Shown: positions 42,105 through 57,962 of the stretch, piece by piece
Layout of the letters: each line of letters opens with the position of its first letter
Numbering within the stretch: the first letter of the stretch is position 1
Assembly: GCA_037975125.1 (NCBI GenBank)
Contig: CM075851.1
Span: 75,061,487-75,125,486 of the forward strand
Direction of reading: 5' to 3'
Length of the DNA: 64,000 nt
Source of the DNA: Latrodectus hesperus
Lineage: Eukaryota > Arthropoda > Arachnida > Araneae > Theridiidae
Notes under the pieces: model-generated
Databases searched by the model: none
The model's input: only the letters and a program-made list of their open reading frames with translations
What the model was told of the DNA's origin: nothing
Made by a program: the position numbers and the translations under genes

Positions 42105-44280
42105 ATACGCGTACATATCTAAACGGCACATTTGTGCTGTTTAATGATATTATTAATACAATTTAGTTTCAGAAATTCAGCAATAAATTTAGTTTGAAAT
42201 TATACAACTTTTTGATCCTAAGTATACATAATAAATCCTGCAACCAAATTGTATCAATAGAGCATGTATGAGCAATAAATTGAAACATAAATTTTTTTAA
42301 ATAAAGTATATATTACTTATGTTACAGAGGACAGTTTCAGATTACAGTTATGTTTTTTTCTACAAATGTTTTCGTGAAATGCTGTCCAATGCTACATTTA
42401 TGATACCTAACGTAATGTTTGGGTGATAAAGACGTTTTTTATTTTCAATAAAATTCCGTATTTTCAAAGAGATTTTATATTTTTTATTTAAATGGGTATT
42501 TTTTGCAATTCAAATGAAAAGAAATATGAGCATTGGTTGATGTTATCTGCATTTATTTTCCTAATGTGCATACTTTGGTGGCGAAAGAATTTTCACATAA
42601 GTCACATGGTATATATCATTTTTATATTATATCATTTCACAAATTGTGTATGCCATTTCTAAGCTGCAGAGAACATTCTGGTATACATATTCTTTTTGAT
42701 TTTCTTGAAATGTAAAAATAAACACTTTACTTTAAAATGTACTTTACTTTAAACTGCTATACTTCAGAAGAGCATATTTTTTTAAAATATACTTAAAACA
42801 AAAATACTTAATTAAATAATTCTCAAATTCCTGATAGTAAAGAATTTTATATTGTTATGTGAGTTGAGAGAATTTGAGAAAAAACATTTAATAAATTATT
42901 ATTAATAAAATATTAGTTCATTAATAATAATTTATTAAATGTATAAATTTAATTTTACATTTAATTTGTAAATTTAAATAAATTTGTAAAATGTAAGTAT
43001 AAATTTGAGCATGAGTGTAAAAAATAATTCTTTGCAGAAATAGCGAAATGGAGAAATTGTATCTCATATATAGGGCAATTATCTTCAGCGAAAAAACCAC
43101 TAGGTAATTAATTTTTTAGTAATCTAACTCTCGTGTCTCAGATCAGAAGATATTCAGGCATTTGCGTAATCGATTGAGAGAAACTTGATTACTTGAAACA
43201 CAAATGAAAATATAGATGTTAGGAGATACTATGGATTCACGAGATACTATGGTAGCCGTTAGACAACTGAAACACATGATAAAGATTGAACTAGATTAAG
43301 TATTGCAGCACCTTTATGTGCAATTTAACCTAGCGTTTGGAATATCGTGATGACAAATATTTATTGTTTTACCAGTAATTTGCGATAGCTAGTTATGTTT
43401 TTAGTAGCCGCTATTGACTATCATATATCCAGATTCTGGTCGCTCGTTGGAATAGCAGACTCTAGTGAATGGTAACTTTGTACTCCCTGTTGTTTTTATT
43501 TAGAAAGTACTAATTATACTGGAATATATTTATAGCGGGGAAAATGGAAGCATAATAATCCAAGAATAGCACGATACCATGTCACTCAATATCAATATAT
43601 TTTAGATATGCTTGGCGAAATAATAGGCTCCTTCTTACTTCTATCGTGTTTAAATAAATTTTCATATCTTTCAGGTTCAAATCCAGCCAAAATCACAGAA
43701 CAATGTACCACTATATGTTTAGTAGAATAGATATGATTTCAAAATGAATGAGTTCTAATTTATTTATTTCATATTTTCCACCAGAAGCTGAATATTCCCT
43801 AAAAGATAAGTGTCTCATTAGACCCATCATGTGACCACTTCATTTACCAGCTCTTTAATCTCTTGATTTTTTTTCAGTTACATCCAATCCCAAAGTGTAG
43901 AATATTTAAATAATTAGAAGGTAGTATGAATTTGTGCTGAAAGTGAAGTCATTTCAGATACACACCAGGTATTTTTGAGAACACTATTCAATTACTATGT
44001 CATTTTTGCTAGAACTGCATTATGTATTTTAATACACTAAAATTCTTATAATGTAAAAGATCCTGTGTATTTGAAATTATGTAATTTATTTTCAGTTAAT
44101 GTGATTTGTCTCATATCTTTCTGTCTTTTTTGGTATTTATGATCATAGTGTCTGCGATAGTAGAAATATAGCTGTCTGTATTGCTCTCACTACTATATGG
44201 TTCAAATGGATTCTTGGTTGTAATCATTCTTTTGAATTTAATGTAAGCGTTTGAGCAGCAATTCTGATTTATACTGTATC
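42105..44280. other. Intergenic sequence with a patch of higher complexity, unidentified
   Basis: 42105-43000 is A/T-rich. 43020-43900 has mixed base composition like an old coding relic, for example RNRLRE near 43165-43190. I could not align it convincingly with any transposon family in more than one place. Confidence 0.4.
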
Positions 44281-44624
44281 AATAACGAATTCCATAATAA
44301 TGATTCCATAGTATGAATAACAGCCACCCACCCTATCTCGAGGTCAGACTACCTGATTGAAGATAGGGAGGTCCTACATTCGAATCCCAGTTTATAGTAC
44401 TCTTTCTCTCTCTCTCTCTCTTTTTCCCTTTCTTCTGTCTATCCTTTCTTTGTATGAATGGCTTGTGAATGGTTGCCTACCCTATAAACGGGTATCTATG
44501 GCATGTGTGTATTGAAGAAGTCGGGCTCCACTCCTAAATATGGTTTAATTGGAAAAGTGGAGCAGCACACCCCATATTGCCAGCCAAGCTTTTACAAGAC
44601 AACAACAACAACAAATAACGAATT
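44281..44624 (+). mobile_element. SINE with (CAA)n tail and 11-bp target-site duplication
   Basis: The inserted unit is 44292-44613. It is flanked by exact direct repeats AATAACGAATT (44281-44291 and 44614-44624) and ends in (CAA)n. Near the start, GGTCCTACATTCGAATCCC (about 44371-44389) resembles the B box / T-arm of a tRNA-derived polymerase III promoter. A (TC)n run (44401-44421) and a non-tRNA body follow. There is no open reading frame. The bounded duplication plus an A-rich trinucleotide tail shows LINE-type retroposition in the plus orientation. The source tRNA was not determined. Confidence 0.82.
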
Positions 44625-45848
44625 AAAAATATCAATTTAATATGAAAAAAATTTGGAGACAAACCAAACAATTTCTTGTATCGATGTTTATTTGATAGAA
44701 ATTCCCAATATGTGAGATAACTTAAAGGTTATACATTTCTTCACATTTGTCTCATAAATCTGATGAAATATCATTAACAATAAATAATTTTAAATAGTTA
44801 ATTTTGTTTTGATATTGGTCAAAATCTATATTTATGGCCCATTCCTTTTTTAAGCTAATAGTCTATATGTTAGTGGTTTAATAGAGTGACTTTCTATTTG
44901 AAACATGAAGTTGACTGCAGTTACTATTTAAAAAGAGAGTGTTTCGCTTGATTGTTTAAAACAGTATATTTTTATATTTAAATTTGTGTAGTTAACTATT
45001 TGTTACCTTAAATGTTGCCATTTTAGAAATTAAAACTTGATATGTTCTTATTCCTAAATAAATAAAAGAATCACATTCTTTTACAGAGCTGAAAGATGTA
45101 GTTTATATAACCTTTTCCTAGAATCAATTCAAGAAAAGAATGTTTCTGTAAACTATTCTCCCAAATATATTTAAAATATATTATTGGATGTATACTAAAT
45201 TTTTAATAACCTTAAAATTAAGTATTAATGTACATTTATCATTTTTATATAATATACCCATTTCATTATTTTATGTAATTAAGTAGAATAAACTGAAATA
45301 AATATATTTACTTTTATTTAAAAATAAAAAAGATTAATATAGTAAAATAATATAAGAGTTTAAAACATTCCTTGATAATTAAAACAGAAGAATAAATAAA
45401 TAAAATATCTACAAAACTGCTTTTAGAAGCATGAATTTCCTAAGCAACATATTAAAGAACAAAACTATTACAAGCTGTCTACTTTAAGAAGATAAGAAAA
45501 GTCTCTAAAGAATATTTAATAACACAAAGACAATTTCATCGGAGAGAAAAAAATTGTCAGGTACACAAGAGTTAATTCCAAAAATAAAGTTACCTTTCCC
45601 TTTCTCTGATGCTTTGTGCACAATATGATTTATTCATCAAATGCTCTTGGCGAATTTTTTAGGCAATTTCATTAAGATAAGATTGACAATCTTTTCAAAA
45701 CTTTCTTTTTAAGAAATTTCATATTTATGAGACATTAAGCTAATGATTAATTAATTACTCATGGTAAATTTTATTTTATACAAGTAAAGTTAAATCTGTG
45801 TTTAATAAAATAATTTATTAATTACACACACAGACACACACACACATT
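44625..45848. other. A/T-rich spacer with (AC)n near its end
   Basis: Nothing was recognised until an ACACACACAGACACACACACACA run (about 45822-45846), which abuts the partial family-A element. Confidence 0.5.
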
Positions 45849-46170
45849 TAGATTAAATTCTATTTCTTTTATTCTGGCTTGATATTTTGCTTTGAACTTT
45901 TGGTATGGCTTTCGGGTGTACAGGCTTCTTTAAGACTATGTTTAGGGCCATTGCAGAAAAGCCATAATTTGTGCCAGTTTGGTCAACACCCCCTGACGAA
46001 GTTGGCCATATTGGTACTTCATTCCATTTTATATCTATCTTTCTTTGATATTTTCCTTGATATTTTTCTTTGAAAATTCTTCCAAGTATTTTCAATGTAT
46101 TGTTTTTTCAATGTACTATTCTCCATTTGGCATTTTTCATTGTATTTTATAAAATATACTATTAACTATA
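45849..46170. mobile_element. Family-A inverted-repeat element, partial copy 2
   Basis: Homologous to the inverse of 24801-25180. It contains the same peptide-like block on the minus strand (45853 to about 46029; KWNEVPIWPTSSGG ... SSQNKRNRI, no internal stop here). Next come the 'ATTTTCAATGTATTATTCTCCATTTGG' repeat units and the terminus TATACTATTAACTATA. Its second half, the other inverted arm, is missing. The retained terminus is followed within about 30 bp by a (TA)n array, as in copy 1. Confidence 0.75.
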
Positions 46171-46197
46171 TGTATATAAATTTATATATAATATATA

Positions 46198-46199
<2 letters not shown>

Positions 46200-46287
<88 letters not shown>
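46200..46287. repeat. (TA)n microsatellite next to family-A copy 2
   Basis: A pure TA array about 30 bp beyond the element terminus. The intervening sequence is also TATA-rich. Confidence 0.96.
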
Positions 46288-46292
<5 letters not shown>

Positions 46293-47247
46293 TGATCATT
46301 TTAATTCATAATTTATTCCACGAATTCTCTAATTTAATCTTTTATTATGAAGGGTGAGTTTAATTTTCACGAGTTAATAAATATATCCTGCTTAGCAAAT
46401 GTATTGGGATATCCTCCTTACCAAATGAATCTAAAAGATGACATAATTTGAAGTAAAATCAAGAGCTGTAAAAGTTTTGATAGTGATTTGTCAGGTAGTA
46501 TTAAAATTTATTTGACAATAACTCTGCTAAAAAAATATAATGATTTTGAACAAAATACTATAATGGGATGCCACTTCTGTATGAAATCTGTTTTTGGGCA
46601 TATTACACTACAGAATAATAAATCTACACTGAATAATGTACTTGTGAAGTGGAATCCCCTTGGAAAAGAAGTTAATAAAAAACGAAGTAACAAAAACATC
46701 GAAAGTAATTTATGAACTCATTTATAAAATTCTGAAATGAATAGTAACACACAAAAATACAAGTTCTTTTTAATTAAATAATTCAAGAGTTTCAAAGTCC
46801 AACAACAATAAGCATTTCTAACATGATGGTTCATTAAAATTTTTTTTAAAAAAACTTAAGGTTGCATAATTTCGCATCCCTTCACTAGCCAAATTTCAAT
46901 TCTGAAATTGAGAGGCGTTAATTATAATGGTATATAGCTCTTTGTAATTAGATAGTAGAAAAGTAAAAGTATTTCTTCAAAGGAATAAAACTTACAGGCA
47001 ATTCAATTCATTTATGATCGGCGGATGATTTGCTAGTACTTTTTAAGTGACTGCATTCTTCCAACTTTAAGGTTTGATGGTACTGAATCATTTTGTGTAT
47101 TACGTATTTTTCATGGGTTTCCTTAATTTAGGTGTTAGAATAATAAATTCGGATGTGTCACAATATTTTAGAAAATATTGCATTTCTAATTCTATGGATA
47201 TTTTTCATAAAAGTCCCACTTTTCTGTAGGATAGCTACTACATTTTC
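46288..47247. other. Intergenic sequence, possible old relic
   Basis: Less A/T-rich than most of the window. A 75-codon plus-strand ORF (46488-46715) includes MGCHFCMKSVFGH with a CxxC pair and a basic end, but I do not recognise it. It may be remnant coding sequence of an old element or chance. Confidence 0.35.
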
Positions 47248-48449
47248 AAATAAGTGGTTTGGTTGGTTGGTTGGTTGGTTGGGTTTTATGGCGCAAGGTC
47301 CAAAATCGGACATGCTGCACCAAAACTAAGTTTTTGTTGTTTTATTATTTATTTATTTTTTTTCAAAAACCCAAGCAACATTTAAAAATTTTAAAATACA
47401 AAAATCTGTGTATATAATACTTTAAAATAAAATATATGTATAATTTTAAAATTTAACATACAAATCAAATAAAATGTATGAAACCTATTGCTCTTAAAAA
47501 AGCGAATAGGTTTCTATGGGGTGGATCCCCTATTAAATCAAATAAAGTTATAAAATCAGTATTAAAAAAGTGTATACGTAAATAGTTAAAACATGAACAT
47601 GAAATTAAAATATGATGCACAGTATAAGGTTCATCACACGTTTCACACCAAGGATTTAATTCACTCAAAAACAAATATCTGTGTGTGAAACGTGTGTGTC
47701 CGATACGAAGGCGAGTCAATCTAACATCTGCACTTCATACCGGTAAAACTGACAATGAGATGAGGGATGAGAAAATGGTATGCAATTTGTTGACGACCTG
47801 CAAGTTCCATGATTCTTGCCAAAGACCATATATAAATTTTTTGATAGCCTTTCTCACATCTGAGAGAGGAACCGATGGTAATATTGGATCTAATGCAGCC
47901 TTTGCAGCTGCATCTGCTCTCTCATTTCCTTCAAGACCCATGTGGCTTGGTATCCAACAAAATACAATTTCTTTTCCCTTGCCAGCAAGGGAATCCAATG
48001 CTTTAAAAATTCTCGACACAACAGGATGACAGATAACACTATTGTTTTTCAAGGCTTCAATAATACTCATGCTGTCAGTATATATACAATATTGATGATA
48101 GTCGTCTGTATTCACATGCTGAAGCGCGTAGTAGATGGCGGTTGCTTCAGCAGTAAAGATGGAGCAGGATGGATGTAGGCTGTAATTAAAATCTGTATTA
48201 TTGGTAAAAATTCCACAGCCCACATGTCCTGCTGTTTTAGAACCATCTGTGAATACAGGTTTATATGATTGATACTGACAGCGATGAGAAAAGTATAGCT
48301 GTTGAAAAACAATAGGTGTTGTGTCGGATTTTTTGAACTGAGCAAAGGTATTTATAAAGGTATTTGTTGGTTCATACCAAGGTGGATAGAGAAATTGATC
48401 AATTGACTCTATCCAAACATCACATAGGTCTGGAAAAAATAAGTGGTTT
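47248..48449 (-). mobile_element. 5'-truncated LINE insertion with 13-bp target-site duplication
   Basis: The inserted unit is 47261-48436, with exact direct repeats AAATAAGTGGTTT on both sides (47248-47260 and 48437-48449). The sense strand is minus. The element opens in the middle of ORF2, contains an RNase H domain and C-terminal region, and has a 3' UTR of about 200 bp. It ends in a tetranucleotide tail that reads (GGTT)n on the plus strand (47261-47282). Retention of the duplication and a nearly open frame make this one of the younger insertions in the window. Confidence 0.93.
47465..48434 (-). pseudogene. LINE ORF2 C-terminal part: RNase H domain plus zinc motif, one internal stop
   Basis: Minus-strand frame open from the truncation point (about 48434) to TGA 47465-47467, apart from one TGA at 47735-47737. 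It contains the RNase H acidic motifs in order: FTDGSKTAG (first Asp), an AEATAIYYAL segment (Glu), IYTDSMSIIEAL (second Asp) and WIPSHMGLEGNERADAAAK (His and last Asp). After the stop, LTRLRIGHTRFTHRYLF is followed by a C-x2-C ... H-x4-C motif (CETCDEPYTVHHILISC), the usual end of this group of LINE proteins. The endonuclease and reverse transcriptase are lost by 5' truncation. The group is RNase H-containing (I, R1, LOA or Jockey-like), and I cannot separate these. Confidence 0.9.
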
Positions 48450-49032
48450 AAAACTACTGTTTATGAAATGGTTTTTCATGCAATGCATAGACCTTCTCCG
48501 ATACACGACTTAAATACCAAAGAAACCTTTTGAATGAATTAGAACACCAGAATACACATCTAATCAAATTCATCCTTTCCGCATGGTCACTTTTGAATAA
48601 ACCTGATAAAAATTTTCAGGAAAAGGCAGAAAGTATCTGCAGGTATTTTCTAGGCTGTCATCGTAATACTAATATTAATGTTGTTCTCAAGAGTTTCAGA
48701 TTCCGTATCTTAGTATCTGGATGCTTTTGACTAGATAGTTATTATCTTCAAAAGTTTACTGTCTTCTTTTCAGTAGCTAAACTATCATACCATCCATTAT
48801 ATTATTACAAATAAATACTATTTATAAAGCCTATGATGCACATGCTTTATTTTTGATAAAAATATTACCAAAGGCTAAATATAAAAATGTTTTTTTTTAT
48901 AAAAACTATTTCTTATATCGTAATGATTTTTCTAGATGTTTAATAATTGATATTCTATTCCTATTGAATTATCACTCTTTTCATATTGATCATATTACAA
49001 TAAAACCATTTCAACCAACTGAATCTCAATGA
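48450..49032. other. Spacer, unidentified moderately complex sequence
   Basis: The right-hand half of the site into which the LINE inserted. A 66-codon ORF (48530-48730, plus) with SICRYFLGCH is not recognised. No repeat ends were found. Confidence 0.4.
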
Positions 49033-50063
49033 AAGAGACAGCCGAGTATTGAAGTGGATTTCAATGATAAAGAGCGAAGATTTTCAACAAAAGTGACTTA
49101 TAAGTTCTGTCTGCATCTAGATTCTTATGTGCCGCCTATTAAAGCTAGTAAGCAACATCGTTACTTACGTATTAGCGTCACCGCGACTCTTTAAGCCGAA
49201 TGAAAATAAAATTTTTTTAATATAATTAGAAAACGTTTTTTCAGAATTATAAGTCAATTTTTCAAAAGTAGAAAAAAGTGTCTAAATTTAGGTTGCGTGC
49301 TAATTTTACTTAAGTTTTGGAACAAATTAGCTCCGGTGACGCTAATACGTAAGTACCGCAACATCCATAAGCAAAACCTTTACGGGAAATAAACAATTCC
49401 CGAGCCACGTGTTACAGACATTAATGACATACGCTTTTTACAGTAGTGTCACATATGATTGATAAATGGTTGAAAATAATATAGTCTTATGAATGGCTTA
49501 TCCCACTTTTTCAAATAACAGAACGGCTGCTCGTTTCAAAGATGTCTGTACAACACGATCGTGATTGTCTCCTTCCATTTGTCAAGCATCGATATTAAGC
49601 TGTTATGATATGGGCAGTCATGTTATTCTCTTCTGCTGAATCAATCACAGCTTGAAAGAAAGAAAGAATTATGAGTAGATAAGAGATATTTCAAGTGAAA
49701 AGATCCATCCTATGATTCAAACTTTGTTTCCAGCATTATATGGAATTTTTCAGGTTAATAATGCACATATGTATGCAGCAGGACTTGTGCAAACATAGTT
49801 TGATAAGTAAGAGAATAATGTCAACGATTAACCATGCTCCGCACAATCATCCGACCTTGATTTGATTGAACAAACTTAGTTTAGTCTAGTGTATTTAACG
49901 TAGAATCAATATCTTTCAATAACATTCATTGGGAGAATTTCATATTATGAATAATGAATAATGGTAAAACATTCTTGCAAGCACTATTCAGTTTTTGCAT
50001 GAATCGTTTTTTAGGCGAATCCAAGATAAAAAAACATGCTAAACTTGGTCATATACCATGCTT
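49033..50063 (+). pseudogene. Decayed Tc1-type transposase (third Tc1 lineage), interrupted by a MITE
   Basis: Fragments of a Tc1 transposase follow one another on the plus strand. DFNDKERRFSTKV (about 49060) matches the linker after the DNA-binding domain. A KPL segment follows the MITE, then a W...PLFQITERLLV stretch (about 49500). CLLPFVKHRY-AVMIWAVM (about 49570-49630) matches the 'VKHGGGSVMVWA' core, and SILPMIQTLFP... GIFQVNNAHMYAAGLVQT (about 49710-49800) the second-Asp region. SAQSSDLDLIEQ (about 49840) matches 'SPDLNIIE', and TIQFLHESFFRRIQ (about 49990) the C-terminus. The second catalytic Asp region reads VNN instead of QDN, and several stops and frameshifts are present, so it is inactive. 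No inverted repeats were recognised. It is older and more diverged than the elements at 6979 and 61887. Confidence 0.8.
49160..49357. mobile_element. 198-bp MITE with inverted repeats and 8-bp target duplication, nested in the Tc1 relic
   Basis: Inverted repeats of 22 perfect bases (49162-49183 and 49334-49355, starting TACTTACGTATTAGCGTCAC) lie inside ends GT... and ...CC. Exact 8-bp direct repeats GCAACATC flank it (49152-49159 and 49358-49365). Removing the insert and one duplication restores the order of the Tc1 transposase relic around it, independent evidence of a real insertion. The interior is A/T-rich without an ORF. An 8-bp duplication suggests Merlin, hAT or P-type mobilisation. 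The termini do not match the MITE at 39372, so it is a separate family. Confidence 0.9.
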
Positions 50064-53733
<3,670 letters not shown>

Positions 53734-53912
53734 ATACAAGTATGGACACCAAGCTTCTCCTGAGCATATCCTGAATTGTATGAATATACTAAGGGACGAA
53801 ATCTACACTTCTCCGTGCCTTGTCATCGATTTCCTTTCTGTCAACGGAATCCTAGATTTGATCTGACTCCGTCAGACCCCTTGGAGAAAAGCAACAACAA
53901 CTTATACAAGTA
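53734..53912 (+). mobile_element. Short SINE-like retroposed fragment with CAA tail and 9-bp target duplication
   Basis: The inserted unit is 53743-53903, between direct repeats ATACAAGTA (53734-53742 and 53904-53912). It ends GCAACAACAACTT. It is less A/T-rich than the flanks and contains a weak internal stem (AACGGAATC ... GATCTGACTCCGT). It has the CAA-type tail of the SINE at 44292 but no tRNA-like head, so it is either 5'-truncated or another family. Confidence 0.68.
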
Positions 53913-56900
53913 GATTTTGATATAAGCAATATTTTTATTTAAATAAGACTTCCAGCTGTCTAACTTTCATTAGTTTCAAATAAATAATTTTAACCGCAGT
54001 TGCATAGTTTCTACTAGCCAATTTCAAATCAATTTATTAAGCTCAATTATCTTATATTTTAGTTTAATAATTATATATGGCTTCACTATCATAAGAAAAA
54101 ATTAAATTTTGTTATTATTTAAAGCTGCATTTTCTTTATGATATTTATTAAATATTTAAATTGTTTATTTCTCCCAGAAATCAAACGCTTTATCCATTAA
54201 TGAAAACGACAATTTTAATTAAAACGACATAATTAAAATTTGTGTACAATTGTCGTATTAATTTTCTGTTTAATTATTAATTTTATAGTCTAATAGTTTA
54301 TAAGAACTTAACTCAGTTTAGCGACTTTTTCGAAATTCATGATTTTCTACCGAGATGTAGTTTCCATGACGCTGAAACAGTCGTTTTTAATAAACTGCAT
54401 GCAATGATGAACAAGAAGAAAAGATTTTGCCCTCAGGAATGACATTTATGCGTGACAGTTATGAATTGGGAGAGAAGGCATTGTAATTTATTAATAAAAG
54501 GAGAGTAAATTAATTAAACGACGTTAGGTTTTGTGTGTGTGCATTTATTAATATATAAAATTAATTGACAACATATATCAATTGGAAGTCATGGATTCTT
54601 TCAGATTTATTAGTTTATAAATTTTGATTCTTTTGTTTGAGTTTAATAACATACAAGTTAGTTTTAAATGTCACCGAAGTTTACATTTAAGATATATTGT
54701 TCGAAAGAAAACATTGTTTAAGAATTAATTTTATTTTATAAAAAATATCCGATTATACATTTTACATAAATATAATGTTTTTAATAGTTTATAAGAATTA
54801 AAAGCAATTTCATTAAAATTAAAAATGCTGCCTGAAATTACATTTTTTGTAATTTTTATGTTTTATTAGTAGTACGTAAGTGAAACTTTTCAGAAATTTA
54901 TATTTAAAAAATATATATATATATACGAAAACTAAATGCAAATTATATACGTGTATGATATCAAGAAAATGTTATATATATATTTTTTATATATTTATAC
55001 TAAACATTTAAGCTTTTTTCTTAAATCAATTTTATCTATCAAAAACAAGTTAAAGTTTATAAAATTTGAATAATTGAAATGGTGTTGTGTTATATGACTT
55101 ACATAAAAAAACTTCTTCTAGTTCTCATTTATGACAAACTCACAGGTATAGTTTATTATATTTTGTATTAAATATAGGGTAAGAATCAAATTGGAAATAT
55201 AAAATAAAGTGTTTTTGAAAATGTGGTAACACAGGATTTCAGAATAATTGTATACTATGTTCAAAATTAATTTCAGAATCATATGCTGGACAAAACTATT
55301 ATCATAATTCATATGTTCATATGTTACGATTCTGCAAAGATTATTGATTTAAAAGTATTAATGATTTTTTACCTTTAAATGATAATTTATTCAACTGTTA
55401 AAATATTCATGTAAAAGTGGTACAAATAAAATATATTCACAGATATAAATAAGTAATTCATTTAATATCTTTATGTAAATGCATAATAAATTGATTGTTA
55501 TAACTCTTTTCCTGATCATAAATCAATAATCAAATATAAATCATGATCATATAATAATTCAATATAATAAAACAGAATTATGGCTTTTTCAGTGGCTCTT
55601 AATGAATAAAACCAGCAAATATACAGCTAAATTTTAATTAATAGGAAACTTACAGCTAATATTTTTATATTATTATTCCTGTTTTTGTGGGTAGAATATT
55701 CCATCTTAGCAATTTTCTAATATATTAAACATTCTTTTAAAATATCATGAATACGAGATGTGTACTTCTTAAAATGTGTTACGTCATTTAAAATACTTTT
55801 CAAAATATCAACTGAATTCAACAAATATTAAAACAAATTTTATCGCAAGTATTTATAATTCATAATCATTATATTGAATATAAAAAAGTCATTTAAATCC
55901 TTGGTTTCATACATATCTTCCATAAATTAATATGAAATATTTTAATTATAATTTATACATTATTGTTTTCTGTTTATAATTTTTAACAAAAAATAATTAC
56001 TGTCCACTTTACATAGAATTATTCACAACATAAATTATGTAGATTTTATTAAAGAAATACTAAAATTAAATCAAAGACTAAAATAGAATTTATAAATGAA
56101 AGAAAAATTCAAATATTATACAGAAAATTTAATCATTTTTATTCATAATTTTAGTATGTTAGAAATTTTTAATTCACTAGAAATTATTAAGTTACAATTT
56201 TTTTTTTAATTTCCTTTATCTGTAACAAACATAGCAGAAAACTTTTATATGTATTTTCAACGTGACATATTTTTTTATCATAAATTAAATTTATATAATT
56301 AAAATTAACATTTTTAATTATTTATAAAATAAGCCTCCATTATTAATAAAATTCTAGTTATTTAGAAAAAAGTGTTAAAGACATCCAAAGATTAAATTTT
56401 AAATAATAATCTTAAAATATTTAAATATTTTAAGGCAGTAAGTTTATCATGAGTTTACTGAATTTATAGTTTGCTTTAAAAGTTGATCACTGACTTAGGA
56501 ACTATATTAATATTTTAAAAAATAAGCTTTACTATTTATAGGTATCGTTAAAGCATTTATGGATGGTAATTTCTTCAGAAGTAAAATAATTAGATTGCAT
56601 AAAACATGAGATTTCACCTCACATCTTGTAAAACCGTAACATTAAAAGCATTTAATATATAAAAGAATCATTAATAGTTCTTGAAAACAAAAATATAATT
56701 AATGAAATACTGAGTTTTTTATTATTTTTAAAATTCATTACTTTTATTTACTTAATGACTTATAGGGAGATATTTACTGAATTAAACCTAGAATATTTTA
56801 ATATAAATTTATAGAATTACTGATATAAAACAAACAGTTAATGTAAAGGTTCATCTTTGCTTTTGTAGTCATTGTATTATTTATAGGTATTTCGAATGAT

Positions 56901-57962
56901 TTATTTATAAAATATATGCAAGAACTTATATTACAAAACTAAAGCTACTTCTTTACAAATTTAATATCTGAGAGTTATTGTTTATATTTGAAGTATTATT
57001 TTTTGAATGAAATTTTTAACATTTGTAAATATTTCTATATATTTCTTATAATCTGTAAGTTTCAACAACTGCAAATTTACAACAATTTCGTACTACGCTA
57101 CAACTCTTTTTCAAAATTTAAACCATAGTTTGTTTGGTACATTTAAATTATATCTCCACTTATGATTTTTAAGAAACAGCATGTTTCTTACAAAGAAGCT
57201 AAAACAATATACCTAGATATGATGATTTTAATCCCTCTCGAAATTTTATTTCAAATTAAATATATTCTTTATAAATATATTTTTTGTGCAAAAATTGAAT
57301 TAAGAGTGATAAACAAAGCTTAAGCAAGATTGCTGCTTGTTGCAAAAGATGTCTTGGTGATAAATTTGTCCGTTAAAAGGAATATTACAACCACAAATCC
57401 CCAAAAGTTAAAACTAGCTAAATAGAGAAAAATTTAATTTTTTTGTCATCGAAAAAAGTACTTTATATTGAAGAAGAAAAAGTTTGAATAGACGGCAATG
57501 TCTCCTTTTGTTACGTCTGATTTAATTGCACTTTAGATTTTCTTTCGATTGAGGAAGGAAGTTTGATGGAACTATAGGTTTCTTTAGACTTTTCGAATAT
57601 AATTGATTGCTTTGAATTTATGTGTAAATTGTTCAATGTGTGTACCTTTTGTGTTTATCAAAATTTTTTCTTAATAATTTATGATCTGTTGTTTACTTTC
57701 CCCAATCGCGTGTTTTGACTACACTCTTTCGAATTTAGAAATTTATTTAGACTATTTTATAAATTTTTTCATTGTGCTTGGCCAGGAGATGATCGCATAT
57801 TATTTTTGGTAGATACGCTAGACTATTAGATTCGAACTTGAATTGTAAATTTATATCGTCGGATTACCTAAAAATTGAATAATTGCATTTTGGACCACCT
57901 ATGTAATTCTTGAAGCAGCGAAGGCAAGATTTATAGTTTATATGCTAGATTGATAGAAATTC
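53913..57962. other. A/T-rich intergenic sequence
   Basis: About 4 kb without identified genes. A patch at 54310-54480 is less A/T-rich but has no clear ORF or homology. The last few hundred bases (about 57300-57960) may include the 5' LTR or leader of the BEL/Pao relic, but I could not find matching LTR copies. Confidence 0.45.

Noticed and set aside
46488..46715. 75-codon ORF with a CxxC pair
   Set aside because: One CxxC is not enough to claim a zinc finger. No paired His/Cys lies at a standard spacing and no homology was recognised.
57300..57960. Possible 5' LTR of the BEL/Pao relic
   Set aside because: I could not find a matching copy downstream of 60548, so an LTR cannot be supported by eye.
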